A DNA stretch of 64,000 nt from positions 50,363,501 through 50,427,500 of the forward strand of contig NC_065539.1 in assembly GCF_932294415.1 (NCBI RefSeq). Direction: 5' to 3'. The position numbers and the translations under genes are program-made. The DNA is from Quercus robur (Eukaryota; Streptophyta; Magnoliopsida; Fagales; Fagaceae). Each line of letters opens with the position of its first letter. The first letter of the stretch is position 1. Shown here in pieces: positions 15,567 through 27,059 of the stretch. The notes beneath the pieces were generated by a model that had not been told where the DNA came from, searched no databases, and saw nothing but the letters and a program-made list of their open reading frames with translations.

Positions 15567-16446
15567 TGTTTGTTTTTAGACCCCTTAAAACACAACCAGA
15601 TTAACCTAGTTAATTAATCAAGTGATTACTTAGTCAAATTAAACAGATCTAGGTTAACACAAATATATCATATCATTGTAAAGTGTGGAAAATAAAGAAC
15701 ACAACGATATGATAACTCAGGAAAACCAAATCGGTAAAAAACTTGGAAGAATTTAACCTAACTATCCTCAAGGTAAAACGAATCCACTATGAAAGAATTG
15801 AAGTTTACACAATAGCGACTTAGACCACTAACATCTTATTGCTATCTCGAGTAGGAAACTTACTACCATAACCACGTGACAGCTCTGAGTCCACTGACTA
15901 CTTCTTTCCTTAATCTACAACAACACCAAGTTCTCCTACTTTTGACTTTGAGTCTCCACTCAAAGGTTTTAGATCTTCTTGAAAGTTCTTTATGCAACAA
16001 CTAAAACAACCATCAAATTCTTGATGTGAATCTTGATCTTGATAGCTCTATGTGTTTGTTTGAAAGTAAATACCTCTCAGATCTCACAAAAGATTCAAGA
16101 CACAACTTAACAAAGACCTCTCTAAAACTTCTAAAATGTAGCTAAGGTTTTTCCTTTTATACTTGAAGTAAAACACTTAACCCTATACGTCATATGGGCT
16201 TAGGCTGGTTTAGAAATTCTATAGAAAATTCCTGATCCATGATTCTTAATCAATCGAGTCTAATTTTCGATCGATCGAGCCTTGTAGAAATTGAATAGTA
16301 ATTTCCTGCAATTACTCAATTCCAAATTTACATTAAACCAAACTTTAAGCGAGTTTAAACCTAAACTAAATGTTTTGATCATAGTTTGCCAACATATACA
16401 AATTGAAGTTCTAATACAATAGTTCCTAAAGACTTAAAACCTAACA
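15567..16446 (-). mobile_element. Solo-LTR-like element, family A (880 bp)
   Basis: Read on the minus strand it starts TGTTAGGTTTTAAG and ends AAACA, fitting TG...CA LTR ends. A TATA box (TATAAAAGG, minus strand, near 16155) fits a retroelement promoter. It matches 61975-62799 along its length, including GGAAAACCAAATCGGTAAAAA and a TCGATCGATCGA-type motif. Flanking 5-mers are GTCCT and CTTCT (3 of 5 alike), so the insertion is old. No internal retroelement sequence adjoins it, which suggests LTR-LTR recombination. Confidence 0.6.
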
Positions 16447-16703
16447 CTTCTTAAGAGGTAATGTCATTTTCTCAAAAAAAAAAAAAAAAAAGGGTAATGT
16501 CATGTCCTATTAAAATTACATTAAGCTAATAAAAGCCGAATTTAAACAAATAAATTAACTTATTTAAAAAATAAAATCCTACAATTTATAACTATTCATA
16601 TTACTTGGTATATCCTATAAAAAAATATTACTTGGTATAAGTTTGGTAAATTTATAAGTTTTTGAGTCAAATTTGCTTAGATCATAAGCTCTTATAAATT
16701 ACA
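16447..16703. other. AT-rich intergenic DNA
   Basis: Short AT-rich spacer with an A run near 16474-16491; nothing recognisable as a gene. Confidence 0.5.
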
Positions 16704-16869
16704 GAAAAGTGCTACGCCCACAACACTTTACAACAAATCATAAGTGGTAAGTTTTTATTAATTTTAATTTGAATTCGCAACTTAAATTTCCTTTTACCTA
16801 CCCATAACAATCAATAACAACCTACCACTTAAAATTTGTTGTAAAAATGTTGTGAACATTCCATTTCTC
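16704..16869. mobile_element. Hairpin MITE, Mutator-like, copy
   Basis: The ends GAAAAGTGCTACGCCCACAA and, inward from the right, GAGAAATGGAATGTTCACAA are imperfect inverted repeats continuing into CATTTTTACAACAAATTTTA-type arms. It belongs to the family whose best copy is at 20823-21012. The 9-bp duplication is decayed in this copy. Confidence 0.55.
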
Positions 16870-18017
16870 TAAAGAGAGGTTATAATCTCAATTGCCATTT
16901 TTTTAATAAATTGATTGTTACAAGTGGGTGGGAAGATTTGAACCATGAATATTGTTGAAGTACAATTTTTTCACTCATGTCACGTGCCCCAATCCTATTT
17001 AATCACATTTATTTATTCACAAAAAATACCAAAATATCACTCATAAATTATTTTGGCCCTCCATGAATATTTCTCATCCCATTGGCCCACAAATATTTCC
17101 TATTTCATTATCTAAATTGGGTCACAATATAAACCATCACAAAAACCCAATAAAATCATATCTTATTCAATTTCATCATCATTACTTAACTAAGCCCAAT
17201 ACCGGTCCCATGAGCCCAGTGCACACATCACATTCTTTTTAAAGCCCAATGCTACTTATGATTGACAATATTTCAAAAGACTAATTCTCATTGGAAATAT
17301 CAAAAGTTCAATTTACGTTGACACTATTAAAAGTCCAAGCTAGCTACTTAGAATTATTTAGTAAAAAACCCAAGGTTATCAATACTTGGAAAATACTATA
17401 TTATAAGTATTTCACTTAAAGTCCAATGAAGAACAATGCTTTAAGTTCTTAAACCTATTACAATAATATTACAAGCCCATGAAATCTATTTATACTATAA
17501 ACCCATGGTAACTATTTATGCTACGTAACACTATTCATTTTTCCAAAACTCATTGCAAACATATATCAAACTCATGGAGACTTATGAATTTGTGTTACTA
17601 ATATAAAAGCTCATGAAAAGTTATGATTATTTATCTTAAACTCATGACATTTATTTATTTCATACCATATTATAAACCCATGAAATTTATATAAGAACCC
17701 ATGGTTGCTATTTATCTCATATCATAACATTTATAATATTTATTTCCAAAACTCATGGTAATTATTCACCTTACAAGCCCATTATGATTATCTATAGAAA
17801 AACCCATGAGAATATCACATTATTCCACTATAGTGGTTGCTAACCTATTTTATTTGAAATTCATGGATATTGCCTCTATTAAAACCCATGGTAAATATTA
17901 TTCACAAGAAACATTAGAGATTATGATTTAGCCCCAAAGAAAATATCATAACAAAATAATCCATGACAAAAATTATGAGAAACTATACAAATTATTATTT
18001 AAAGCCCATGGAAATTG
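16870..18017. repeat. Periodic AT-rich repeat with recurring CCCATGG/CTCATGR core
   Basis: From about 17440 onward a core such as AAACCCATGG or AAACTCATGA recurs roughly every 35-60 bp, separated by AT-rich spacers with TATTTAT. There are more than a dozen instances up to 18010, and the pattern resumes after the inserted LTR (18840-18960). Upstream, 17040-17440 has related AAGCCCAAT-type motifs. It encodes nothing and probably derives from the non-coding part of a retroelement or a degenerate minisatellite. Confidence 0.5.
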
Positions 18018-18022
18018 ATACC

Positions 18023-18834
18023 TGTAAGGACTTGAATTTGACCTCCTGTTCACTAATAGTGGATGAGGGCCCAACAAACCCAATACAATATATTTGTAAG
18101 AGAATGGGTTAGATAAGAGCGTAGCTCAGTAAATCAAATATGGGCCTTAATTGTTTGAATTCAAGCCAAGAAGACAAACACAATATTTAAGGAAAGCTTT
18201 CCTCAGTCGTGTCCAAGGAGGAAGTGTTCTTATATTTAATCAAGTTATTTCAATACAATGTGTTCTTTTCTCTTTTCTCTTTTCTCTTTTTCTCTTCTTC
18301 TTCTCTCTCTCTCATTACATGCCCCATTTCTCACAAGGGCCTTTTCTTTATATAGTTCTATTCTTTTCAATCTCAGCCTTCCACTTGTTGATCATGTAGA
18401 CAATCTTTTGGATGCTTGTCCCATCAGAAACCTCCTGGAAGCTTTGTGAGTAGCTTTAAACTGAGATATCCTTCTTCAGGGGTCATCTCCACATAAATGC
18501 GGCCAGTTGGTTAGATGCAAAACATTTAATGTAGTGGTAGCAGCCTTCTTCTCAAATATTTCCTAGGTTACTGTTGGCTCCTTTCCCTAAAAACTTATCT
18601 TCAAAAGTACAATTGCTCCTTGCATAGTATCCTCTAGGCATCTAGGTTCCAACCTTCCACAATACTTTCTCGAGGAAGCCTGGCTCCTCAGGGGACACCA
18701 ACAACTTGCTATCATTTTTTCTTCTCCTCGGCTCATTGACCTCGATACTTATTAAACCTCTTGACCATTCTAAGGTTCCTATAGGTCCTCGGGCATGGGG
18801 CCCAACACTCTTACTCGACTCGTTTACCCTCACA
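18023..18834 (+). mobile_element. Solo LTR with perfect target-site duplication (812 bp)
   Basis: It starts TGTAAGGACTTGAATT and ends CCCTCACA (TG...CA). A perfect 5-bp duplication, ATACC, flanks it (18018-18022 and 18835-18839). The interior has a T/C-rich run (18258-18320) followed by CTTTATATAG (TATA-like). The surrounding periodic repeat continues on both sides. Orientation is from the TG end and TATA-like element; no internal retroelement region is present. The intact duplication suggests a comparatively young insertion. Confidence 0.8.
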
Positions 18835-18839
18835 ATACC

Positions 18840-20813
18840 TAAACCCTATCATAAATATTTATTAGAGATCATGAATATATTTCATTTTTACTAACAACTA
18901 AAGCTCATCTGGAATAAAAATCCATGGCAATATATGGTAGCTTTGTCCATTTTGTAGAAATCACAATGAGAAAGTAAAAGGATGGACCTAAGTGGAGAGA
19001 ACCACCAAGTCAAAGACTCATCGAAATACTCAGCCCTCATGGCCAATCCCCAACATGAAATCTTAGTCAAAACAACTCATGTGTGCAAACTGACCCAGTT
19101 GGAGAACTCCTTTTAGTTCTACCTTCCGCTAGAAAACAACTCAAGAAGCAACAAAGCTCCCAAACCAAATTAGGAGCTGACCACCTGTCCCATCAGCCTC
19201 TCTGCCAATTCTAACATAAACAGTACCAAAGGCTGAGATGACACCTAAAAGCTAGTAGGCAATAAATACTCTTCTTCTCCAAGTTTTGGTCACAACTCAA
19301 GGAAGCCATAACCAAGACCTCCAAGCTCATGAAATCCTTAACTGAATAATTTATTTTATTACTAAAAACATATGTAATTGATTCATGAATCAAACCCATA
19401 AATCCCAGAAGGGAAAAATTAGGGAAAAGTGTTTTGGAGAGCATAAGGGGGTGTCCAGTAGAAGCTCTCAACAAAGGAATCAATGGTTGACACTTGGCTT
19501 GGAGTGTCAATCAACCCTCTTGAGCTCTGTTCCTAGTTGTAGCAAGCAAGATCTCTAGTCCTTGTACATGCTCTAATCCTATTAGACAAAATTAATCTCC
19601 AAATCCCATCATTTAATGCCTAGATTAGGAACATTTTAGCCTCTAGCTACATTACCCAAATAAGCAAAACACTCTAAAAGCAAGTCTCACTATTTTGGGT
19701 CAAATCTCAGAAGAGATATTATGGGATTTTGTTGCGGTCAGACCTAGTCCCCTCTAAGTTTTTCTAATCAATCTCTTAAGTTTCACTATAAAAGGGAACT
19801 ACCATCAACTAAAGAAAGGGAACAAGATTTTTTCATAAAATTCTTTATCTATCATGTCATTTTCAGTTCATAAGTCAAACCTTTAGTTCATAAATCAGCT
19901 TTTGATCCATAAATATTCATGTACACTTACCTATAAACATCTCATTCCATCTCCTCAGAAAATCTCAGCACCTTAAAATAGTCATAAACAGCCCCTTTTT
20001 ACACCATACACGAAAATGGGTAAACACTGCTCCATGTCTCTTCCATACTTCCATATATTCACTCATACTTTCCATAAATCATTCCCACCACTTACTATAC
20101 ACATATATTCATCATTATGGGCATAATATGGCATATAGAGATCTTGTTTAAACATTTGCTACACTAGATGGACACTCTTTCTCTCCCTTCATTCCATCAT
20201 AATTTTTCCTCTTTTACTTGTAATTATGAAGCTTTTAATTCTTGTTTATTGCTATTATAATGAAGGTCATAATGTCTTGGATACTATGGAAATTTTCCCT
20301 AATAACTGACTTAATAATAATAAGAAAAATATATGATTTGTATCATGTAAGCACATTTATTAACTTATCAGACGTTACCGATGAAGGTTTGTCATATTCA
20401 CTACTAGATCATTTTCCTCTTGTCTACTTGTTATAATGGGCCCACTTTTATATTAACTGACTACAGAAGAAATGCATAATTCTTACTATGCAAATACATT
20501 TATTAATTTTCCAGACATCTATCACTAGACATTTCTCCTGTTTACCGCTGGACTATCATTTAAGCACTTATTGTGGTTTGTCATCCTTTGTGCTAGCTTA
20601 TCTCTCCAGGAGGTATTTTTGGGTTTTATTATAATTTTTGTTGGATGCAACCCAGACCTTGAGCAAAATAGGTCTTTCACATTTCACCGACAGCCTTTGG
20701 GTCATATTCTAAATCCAAAGTCGAGTTTTGGTTTTGGTTTCCCAAATATTATATTGGTAACAAAAAAACTACCCCCGACAAATATCTTCATGATAATCTT
20801 AATTAATATTTCC
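18840..20813. other. Intergenic repeat-like DNA, no gene recognised
   Basis: The first 120 bases continue the periodic repeat. The remainder (19000-20813) is moderately C+A rich with many stop codons in all frames. It may be non-coding retroelement DNA, but I recognise no domain or terminal structure. Confidence 0.4.
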
Positions 20814-20822
20814 TTTAAATAA

Positions 20823-21012
20823 GAAAAATACTATGACTACAACATTTTCACAATACTTTCACAACAAATCATAAGTGACAGGTTGTTATTGGCTATTACG
20901 AGCGGACAATATGGTAATTTAAATTGTGAATTCAAATTAGAATCAATAACAACTTATCACCAATAATTTGTTATAAAAGTATTGTGAAAATGTTATAAAC
21001 ATAGCACTTCTC
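20823..21012. mobile_element. Mutator-like hairpin MITE with 9-bp duplication (190 bp)
   Basis: Terminal inverted repeats are GAAAAATACTATG and, inward from the right, GAGAAGTGCTATG. They extend inward as similar arms (ACATTTTCACAATACTTT on both sides). A perfect 9-bp direct repeat, TTTAAATAA, flanks the element (20814-20822 and 21013-21021); 9-bp duplications are typical of Mutator-like elements. Related decayed copies lie near 7031-7211, 10096-10282, 16704-16869 and 33092-33222. Confidence 0.8.
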
Positions 21013-21021
21013 TTTAAATAA

Positions 21022-21805
21022 TATTTTTAAAACACCATAATTCTATTTAAATCATTATAATTATGGAGTTTTAAAAATAAGAAATAAATAAAATTACCAT
21101 TATTTTTAAAAATAATAACTATTATTAATTAAATTATTTATTACTTTAATGTTTAAAAGTTAGTGGTGTATATGTGTGTCGAGTTCTCTCCTAGAGACTT
21201 GAACCACGGTTTTTGTCCTCTACATTCTATAACCACCTATACCTATAGAGTGATCATTGTGCTAAAGGTACGCGGTTGTTCATTTTGAAAACTTAAGTTT
21301 TCTAGAAAAAGAAAATCTTAAAACAAACAATGAGTGACTAGCTCGTGTAATGACCCTTGCCCATATTATTTTCACATAAAATAGTATCACTAGAGGGGAG
21401 TGGGGTTTTGGTTTATGTTACACTCAAAACCCCCATGGGGGTTTAGTGTACTACACTCAAAACCTCCAAGGGGGTTTAGTGTAATACAAGTGACATTTTA
21501 CACATCAAATAATACCACATGGGGTTAAGTGTTACACTCAAAGCCTCAAGAGATGTTTTGTGTCTTATAGGGAAGCCAAAGGGGGTTTTGTATATTTTTA
21601 CCTAATTTTTGGGATCATGGAAAACCTAAAAATGGTTCATTTGCATCAACTAGAAACAAAGGTCAATGTGAAGACGTGTGTCTGTTTTGTTGTTGCTGTT
21701 TGTGGCTTAATTGCCACATTTGTGTTCCCCTGGAGATATTAAACTTGTGTTTGTACATCTATTTTAAAACTTCATGATTTTGTGATTGTTTTCCTCATTG
21801 TGCAG
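21022..21805. other. Intergenic DNA; short CCCCATGGGGGT-type repeats
   Basis: A short block (21380-21560) repeats a motif like GTGTTACACTCAAAACCCCC followed by GGGGGTTTAGTGTA three or four times, forming local imperfect inverted repeats. No coding exon is recognised before the UPF0613-like fragment. Confidence 0.4.
21165..21280 (-). mobile_element. Possible tRNA-derived SINE fragment
   Basis: On the minus strand TAGCACAATGATCAC resembles a pol III A box and GGTTCAAGTCTC fits a B box (GWTCRANNC). The spacing between boxes is longer than usual, and no poly(A)/T tail or target-site duplication was found. This is weak evidence. Confidence 0.25.
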
Positions 21806-22963
21806 GTTGCATTTAAAACAGGTGATTATAAACAACGAGTAATTTTTATTGGTGGATTAACTGATGGCTTTCTGGCCACAGAGTGTGTTTTTACTTTGCT
21901 GTTTTTACATAATTACTTTGATTGAAGTGAAATATTGCTGATTCCTAAAGAACTGATGTCTCAGTCTTTCTTTGCGGTGAAAATGAGATAATATCTTTTT
22001 CAAGATGGTCGTTGAGTGACAGTTCTTTTTTTCTTTTTGCTTTGATTAGTACTGAGAGGCAGTTCTTTAACTAATTAACAAAGACCCCAGCTCTTTTAAA
22101 CTATTCTAAATATTTAAAGCTAAATTTGAAAACTTAAAATTCCTGATTCTTTCTTCTTTCATATGATTTGCAGATACTTGGAACCTCTTGTGTGTTATTT
22201 CCAATGTTTTGTCATGCCATAGGGAGTTACAGCTATTCCTATGCACAGTTGGGTGGTTTGTTCTATTTGAATTGTAGACATTGCAAATCTGAATATCTAA
22301 TATTGTTTTGAAAGTACATTTAGAAGCTAAATGTGTTTTTTTGTTGATGTAAAAATTCAGTTCAATTGGATTTTTTACACCATAAATATTGTAAAAATTC
22401 ACCTCTAATTGTAAAATGTATTGTGCTTGTGTAAACCCTAAAGTGAGAAAGAGATGGTAATTTTCCTTCTTTTACAGTTGCATTGACCTTGGACATGGAT
22501 ATTTTACATTGGAACTTACCATTCAGATTTTAGATTGTTTAGATACTGAGCCCATGTTTACTTTCATTCTGTGTTGAGTCAGGTATTAATGTATGGAACT
22601 TGGTCTTGCCTTTTTTTCTTTTGAAAGGGAGGGGGGATGGGGGTGGAGGGGGTTGGTTCTTTTGAAATTATCCATGCTAACTCTGGTTTTATGACGCTGT
22701 TTCATCTACCTTGAAGGACGCAATGGAGCTTGATCAGCAGATCAGTCATTTAATCAACAAAGAAGATTCTGAAGGTGTGGTACTACTGGGGCATAGTACT
22801 GGTTGTCAGGTTAGTACCAGTTGCATTATTATCTAAAAACTGGATCATAATTTCATTGGATCACTCACAAGACTGTCTTTGAATATCTAGGATATTGTGC
22901 AATATATGCGTACAAATGCTGCATGCTGCATGCTCCAGAGCAGTCCGTGCTGCCATTTTGCAG
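21806..22963 (+). pseudogene. Broken fragment of a UPF0613 (DUF1749) alpha/beta-hydrolase-like gene
   Basis: Pieces with correct splice signals read as consecutive parts of this plant protein: 21806-21882 (VAFKTGDY, then IFIGGLTDGFLATE), 22174 onward (YLEPL), about 22700-22809 (DAMELDQQ, then EGVVLLGHSTGCQ) and 22891-22963 (DIVQYMRTNAAC). GHSTG is the nucleophile elbow with its Ser. The exon at 22174 decays where about 20 conserved residues should follow. In the last exon a 7-bp tandem duplication (GCATGCT, near 22919-22932) shifts the frame before the ALLQ-type end. The N-terminal and C-terminal exons are missing. It is a gene-fragment pseudogene. The function of intact members is poorly defined; a hydrolase fold is inferred. 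Confidence 0.75.
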
Positions 22964-24628
22964 GTGCTCACCTATCAATACCCTGCTCTGCTCCTTGTAA
23001 TGTAAAAGCTTCAAAGATCTATATATTCATTCCTAAATGTAAACCATTAGTTGTGCTTCTTGATGTTAGAATGAGTTTCTGCAGTGAATAGCATGGCTTT
23101 TAGCTGAATACAAAGGCTTTTTTGTGTGTCCTTGTTTAATTTTTGCATCTGAATCCTGGCTCAATCCAACTGGGTAGCAAATACTATTTAGTGGTACTAG
23201 TACATCACTACTACTAGCGATATCAGCTGTATAAAAAATTTCTCAAAACAAGTATATTATATACTAGGAAGCACGGGTGTGGATTCGGGTCGGCATTACG
23301 GCACTTTTTGAAAAAGTAGGATGCGGGTATGGCACGATACGTTTATTACTTTATTATTAAATATATTTTCTATATACTACTAAGAATTTTTTTTTTTTTC
23401 CCCATATAATGGTAAACATATATCAATTTAAGAGCAATAGTAGATAATAAAATACATAACGATTACATGATGTTCTTAAATTAGAATACAATATCGAAAG
23501 TTTGAAACTAAATCTAAATAAAAGATAAATTTGAAATTAACTTTTTTTTTTTAAATCTATAAGTATTTTGGCCCATATTGGGTTTAATTTTGGACCGTTT
23601 CAGACCGAATCGGACCCATATCAGGTCCTATTTCAAACCATTTCAGACCGAATTGGGCTACATTGAAAAAAAAAAAAAATAATTTGTTGGTGGACACGTG
23701 TGGAGCCGCGTCCACGGCTGCACGGCATATCGACACGAATCCAACTCGGTATGTAAGTGCATGGATTAGAAGAAGAAGGTGGTAGTGCTCAATAATGTGA
23801 AATCGACACCTTCCTTGTCCCAAGTTTTGACATCTTCACGTCCAAATGCCTTGCAGCTTCAAGAGGCCTGATATTAAAAAGCAACAATGCGAGAATCACC
23901 ACCATCTTTACAATGTTTGACTGAGTGTTTCCCCGAAACATGTTTTGCTTCATCAAGCTCTCTTTTTATGTTTCACAGTTTGAACGAGAATTGGTTTTTA
24001 TAGGAACAAAAGCAACCCTCCGTAACTCAAAAGGCAACGAATGCTGATAGTTCGTCTTTTTCTTCCTTTTTTGCCACTGCTTTTTGTCCTAAGCCCCAAA
24101 TTAAGAAGGTTGATGTGGATTCTCTCATCTTTATTAGAGATAAGTGTTAGCCCCGGAGTAAGAAAAAGATGTTCCTAAATAAACAAATAGGGATTATGGA
24201 ATACTCTTATCAGTCAAAAATCGATCTCCGTGTTTCTCTCTTTAGTTGTTTTTCTAAATAAACAAATTGAGCTTTAGGGAATACTATTTTCACTTCTTAG
24301 TCTCCAATCTGCATGTACCACCTCCATGAATAACCATATAGGGTCCCTTGTCCCATCTACTTGTTCCCAAGTAAACAAACAGAGCGAGCTTTGGGAATAC
24401 TCTTATCAACCTCCAATCTCCATGAATGTAACTATAGCGGCCCCTTGGCGGCTTGGCCAGTTGGCCCCTCTTGCAAGATTCAAGATGCATCTGTTTTTGA
24501 CTAAAAAGTATCATAGAGTGGTCCCATAATAATCCTCTATATCATATTGTATATACTATATAATAAAAGTTAGAATCTAAAACTACAATTACACGGAGTG
24601 TTTATAGTCTATTATATTTTTTGGTATA
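22964..24628. other. Intergenic DNA with a dispersed GC-richer repeat
   Basis: At 23268-23345 (GAAGCACGGGTGTGGATTCG, then GGCACGATACG) and 23575-23760 (repeated TTTCAGACCGAATCGG, and GGAGCCGCGTCCACGG) there is sequence typical of a dispersed plant repeat, class undetermined. At 24180-24450 a phrase around AAATAAACAAATNGAG and GGGAATACT recurs about three times. No gene is recognised. Confidence 0.4.
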
Positions 24629-24631
24629 TTA

Positions 24632-24645
24632 GAGCCCGTTTGGTT
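24632..24645 (+). repeat. Left terminal inverted repeat of the giant PIF element
   Basis: GAGCCCGTTTGGTT, preceded by TTA at 24629-24631. It pairs with 42306-42319. Confidence 0.65.
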
Positions 24646-24899
24646 ATAGTTTTCAAAAATTGTTGTTTAAAAAGATGTGAAAATTGTGGTTTAAAAAGTG
24701 TTGTTGAACAACGTGTTTTTAGTGTGAATAAAACAAAAAAAATGTGTTTGGTATCATAGTTTAAATAATGTTTTTCAGTGTTCAAAAAATGTAAAATATG
24801 TGTTTGGTATTTATGTTTTGTTTGATAAAAAAAAGCTGACCCGTATTAAATAACAACTTTGTAATCCCATTTTTATCCCTACTTTATCCAATATCTTTC

Positions 24900-25277
24900 C
24901 GTCTTTACCCCTTTCTCTTCAGTCTTTCCTCATAGCAGAAACCCAAAAAGCAAACCCACGCCGTCCTCAGCTCCATTGCCGCCAAAGAAGATCGACGGCT
25001 ACGCTTCGCGGTCGTCGTATCTTATCTCCACCAAAAAGCCAACCCCACGCCGTCCTCATCTCCATTGACGCCAAAGAAGATCCACCAAAAAGCCAAACCC
25101 AAGCCGTCCTCATCTCCACGAAAAAGCCAAACCCACGCCGTCCTCATCTCCATTGACGCCAAAGAAGATCCACGGCTGGGCTTCACGGTCGTCGTATCTC
25201 ATCTCCACCGTCAACATTCGAAGATCGAGCCCGAGATCGAGCTTTTGTCGCCGCCGACCCATCACTCGAAGATCCAG
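24900..25277 (+). other. Leader exon of the GRF zinc-finger gene with internal tandem repeats
   Basis: A GC-richer exon-like block ends at GATCCAG/GTTCGAAT (25277/25278), a good donor site. It contains imperfect repeats of a unit around CACGCCGTCCTCATCTCCAT and GACGCCAAAGAAGATCCAC, starting near 24957, 25043, 25106 and 25135. Joined to the exon at 27060 it would be a 5' UTR. An ATG at 25065 would instead give an in-frame N-terminal extension of 71 residues, which lacks conserved features, so I prefer the UTR interpretation. Confidence 0.5.
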
Positions 25278-27059
25278 GTTCGAATCTCACTTTCACCTTG
25301 CTTCTCAATGGGTTTTTGTGTAAAGATTGAATATTCCCTTCTTCACTCAGATGTGTCCACTTGTTTGTGTTTTTTGTTTTTGGGTTTTCTCCCTTGTTTT
25401 TCCTCACCAATCGGGAAAACCCATTTTTCCAGTTCTTTGTTTGCTGTTGAGAGAATAGTTGATTTACAATCCAAATATACATGCCATACTGCATCGAAAT
25501 GTAGAAGGGTTTCCTCAAAATCTGTTGCTGTTGTAAATTTGTTTTGATTTACAACCCAGTCGATTTCCATTTTTCTTAACACTCTGTTTGGTTGCCGAGA
25601 AAGCGTTGGAAGATTAAACAAAAAAAAAAAAAATCTAACAAATCTGCCAACTCTATATATTAATAATTTGTTGTGGTTTTCCGTAGGGCTTCACAGCAAC
25701 CAAATTGAATCTTATCTTGCTTGCTGTTTGAAATTTGAGGGTATTTTGAGTGTGATTTTTAAGCTAATACCAAATTCTCCATAGCTTATTATTAGTTTCA
25801 TTTGTGAATCTGAATTATGTTGAATTGAATTTGGATATGATGGATATATTGTGTTCCTCAATTATAGTGAGCAAAACAAAGGTCTTGTGAGGTAAACTGT
25901 TTGAGGTGGGGTTGTCTAATCCTTTAAATTTTGTAATTATCACAATTTCATAAAATAGTGTGCCTTGTGTGTGGGGAACAACTTGGACGGGAATGCTCAC
26001 CCATGGACTAACATGTGGGAATCAGTAGGCTCACTTATTGTGTATATTTACTTGGCATTTCCTTTTTACAATTTTTTGCTATATCTTGTAAAAGCTTCTA
26101 GCTATCTCTAGAGATGCATATATATATATAGCAGTATTTGTTTTTGAGTTGTGTGTATTCATCAAGTGATTGAGCTTGGAAATGTATATGTGATTGCGTA
26201 TTAATATTGATACGAAATGCCGACAGCATTATGTGATATTGTCTTCAATCCTTATAAATACCAGTGAGCATCACTTTTTTATTTCCTTCTTGAGATCATG
26301 GGTGTTGTCTCTACTATACTCCTTTGATAAAAATGATTGGGTCTGAATTTAACTCTCTCCTTCTAACGATTGTATCATTATGCAAGCTGATATATGCATG
26401 CAAAATACAATGACTTCAGGGTAATTTAGTGGTTAGATGTTTCAAGCTTGCTTGAGGAATAGTCTGTGAGTTTGGATCTTCTTTGTGCTCATTCATGGGT
26501 AGCCCTTAAGATGTCCAAAGTGGCAGTGGGCAGTGACCTGGCAGTGCAAGATGAAACTTTTGCATCTCAATTTTCAAATTTAAACCAAGGATAGCAGGAA
26601 GAACCTTTTAGTCCTCAAGTAGTTAGATATATGGTTCTCATGTAGATAACTTCAGTGAGCAGATTACCACAGCATTCACAAAGCTCTTTTGATAGTTTCG
26701 AATCTGCATCTTAGGCATAAGATCGTGGAGGAATCCACTCACATCCTTTTTGGCAAAGAATATTCTTTTCCATTTGAATGCTTTGCCAGTTTGTTACAGC
26801 CCGTTGGTTGGTTTTCCTTTATAGCTCTCTCTGTGTTAATTGTTTTGATTGTTTATGTCATATGCTGTATTCAAATCTTCATGTTAGTTGTAGCTTTTTA
26901 TAGTTAGGACTCCTTCTTTGAAATGTTTGCTGCATATAGACTAATGCTCAGCATCTACTGTTTGTTGCACGAATGGATACCATGTTCAAATGGTTGTTTA
27001 ATAGTGTTGATTACGTTTTGTAATGTGTAAGTGAGTAGGCTTGTGGCTTCTTCTTGCAG
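25278..27059 (+). other. Intron of the GRF zinc-finger gene
   Basis: Bounded by GTTCGAAT and TTCTTGCAG. It contains T-rich DNA, a (TA)n run near 26118-26130, and a possible tRNA-like stretch (TAGTGGTTAGATG at about 26428) too weak to call a SINE. No other gene is seen. Confidence 0.5.

Noticed and set aside
25567..25590. ACTCTGTTTGGTTGCC after TTA as an alternative partner for the left PIF end
   Set aside because: It is in the same orientation as the left TIR, so it cannot be its right end; it may be a chance match or another family's left end.
26405..26510. tRNA- or SINE-like stretch in the GRF gene intron
   Set aside because: TAGTGGTTAGATG hints at an A box, but the B box is poor and there is no tail or duplication.
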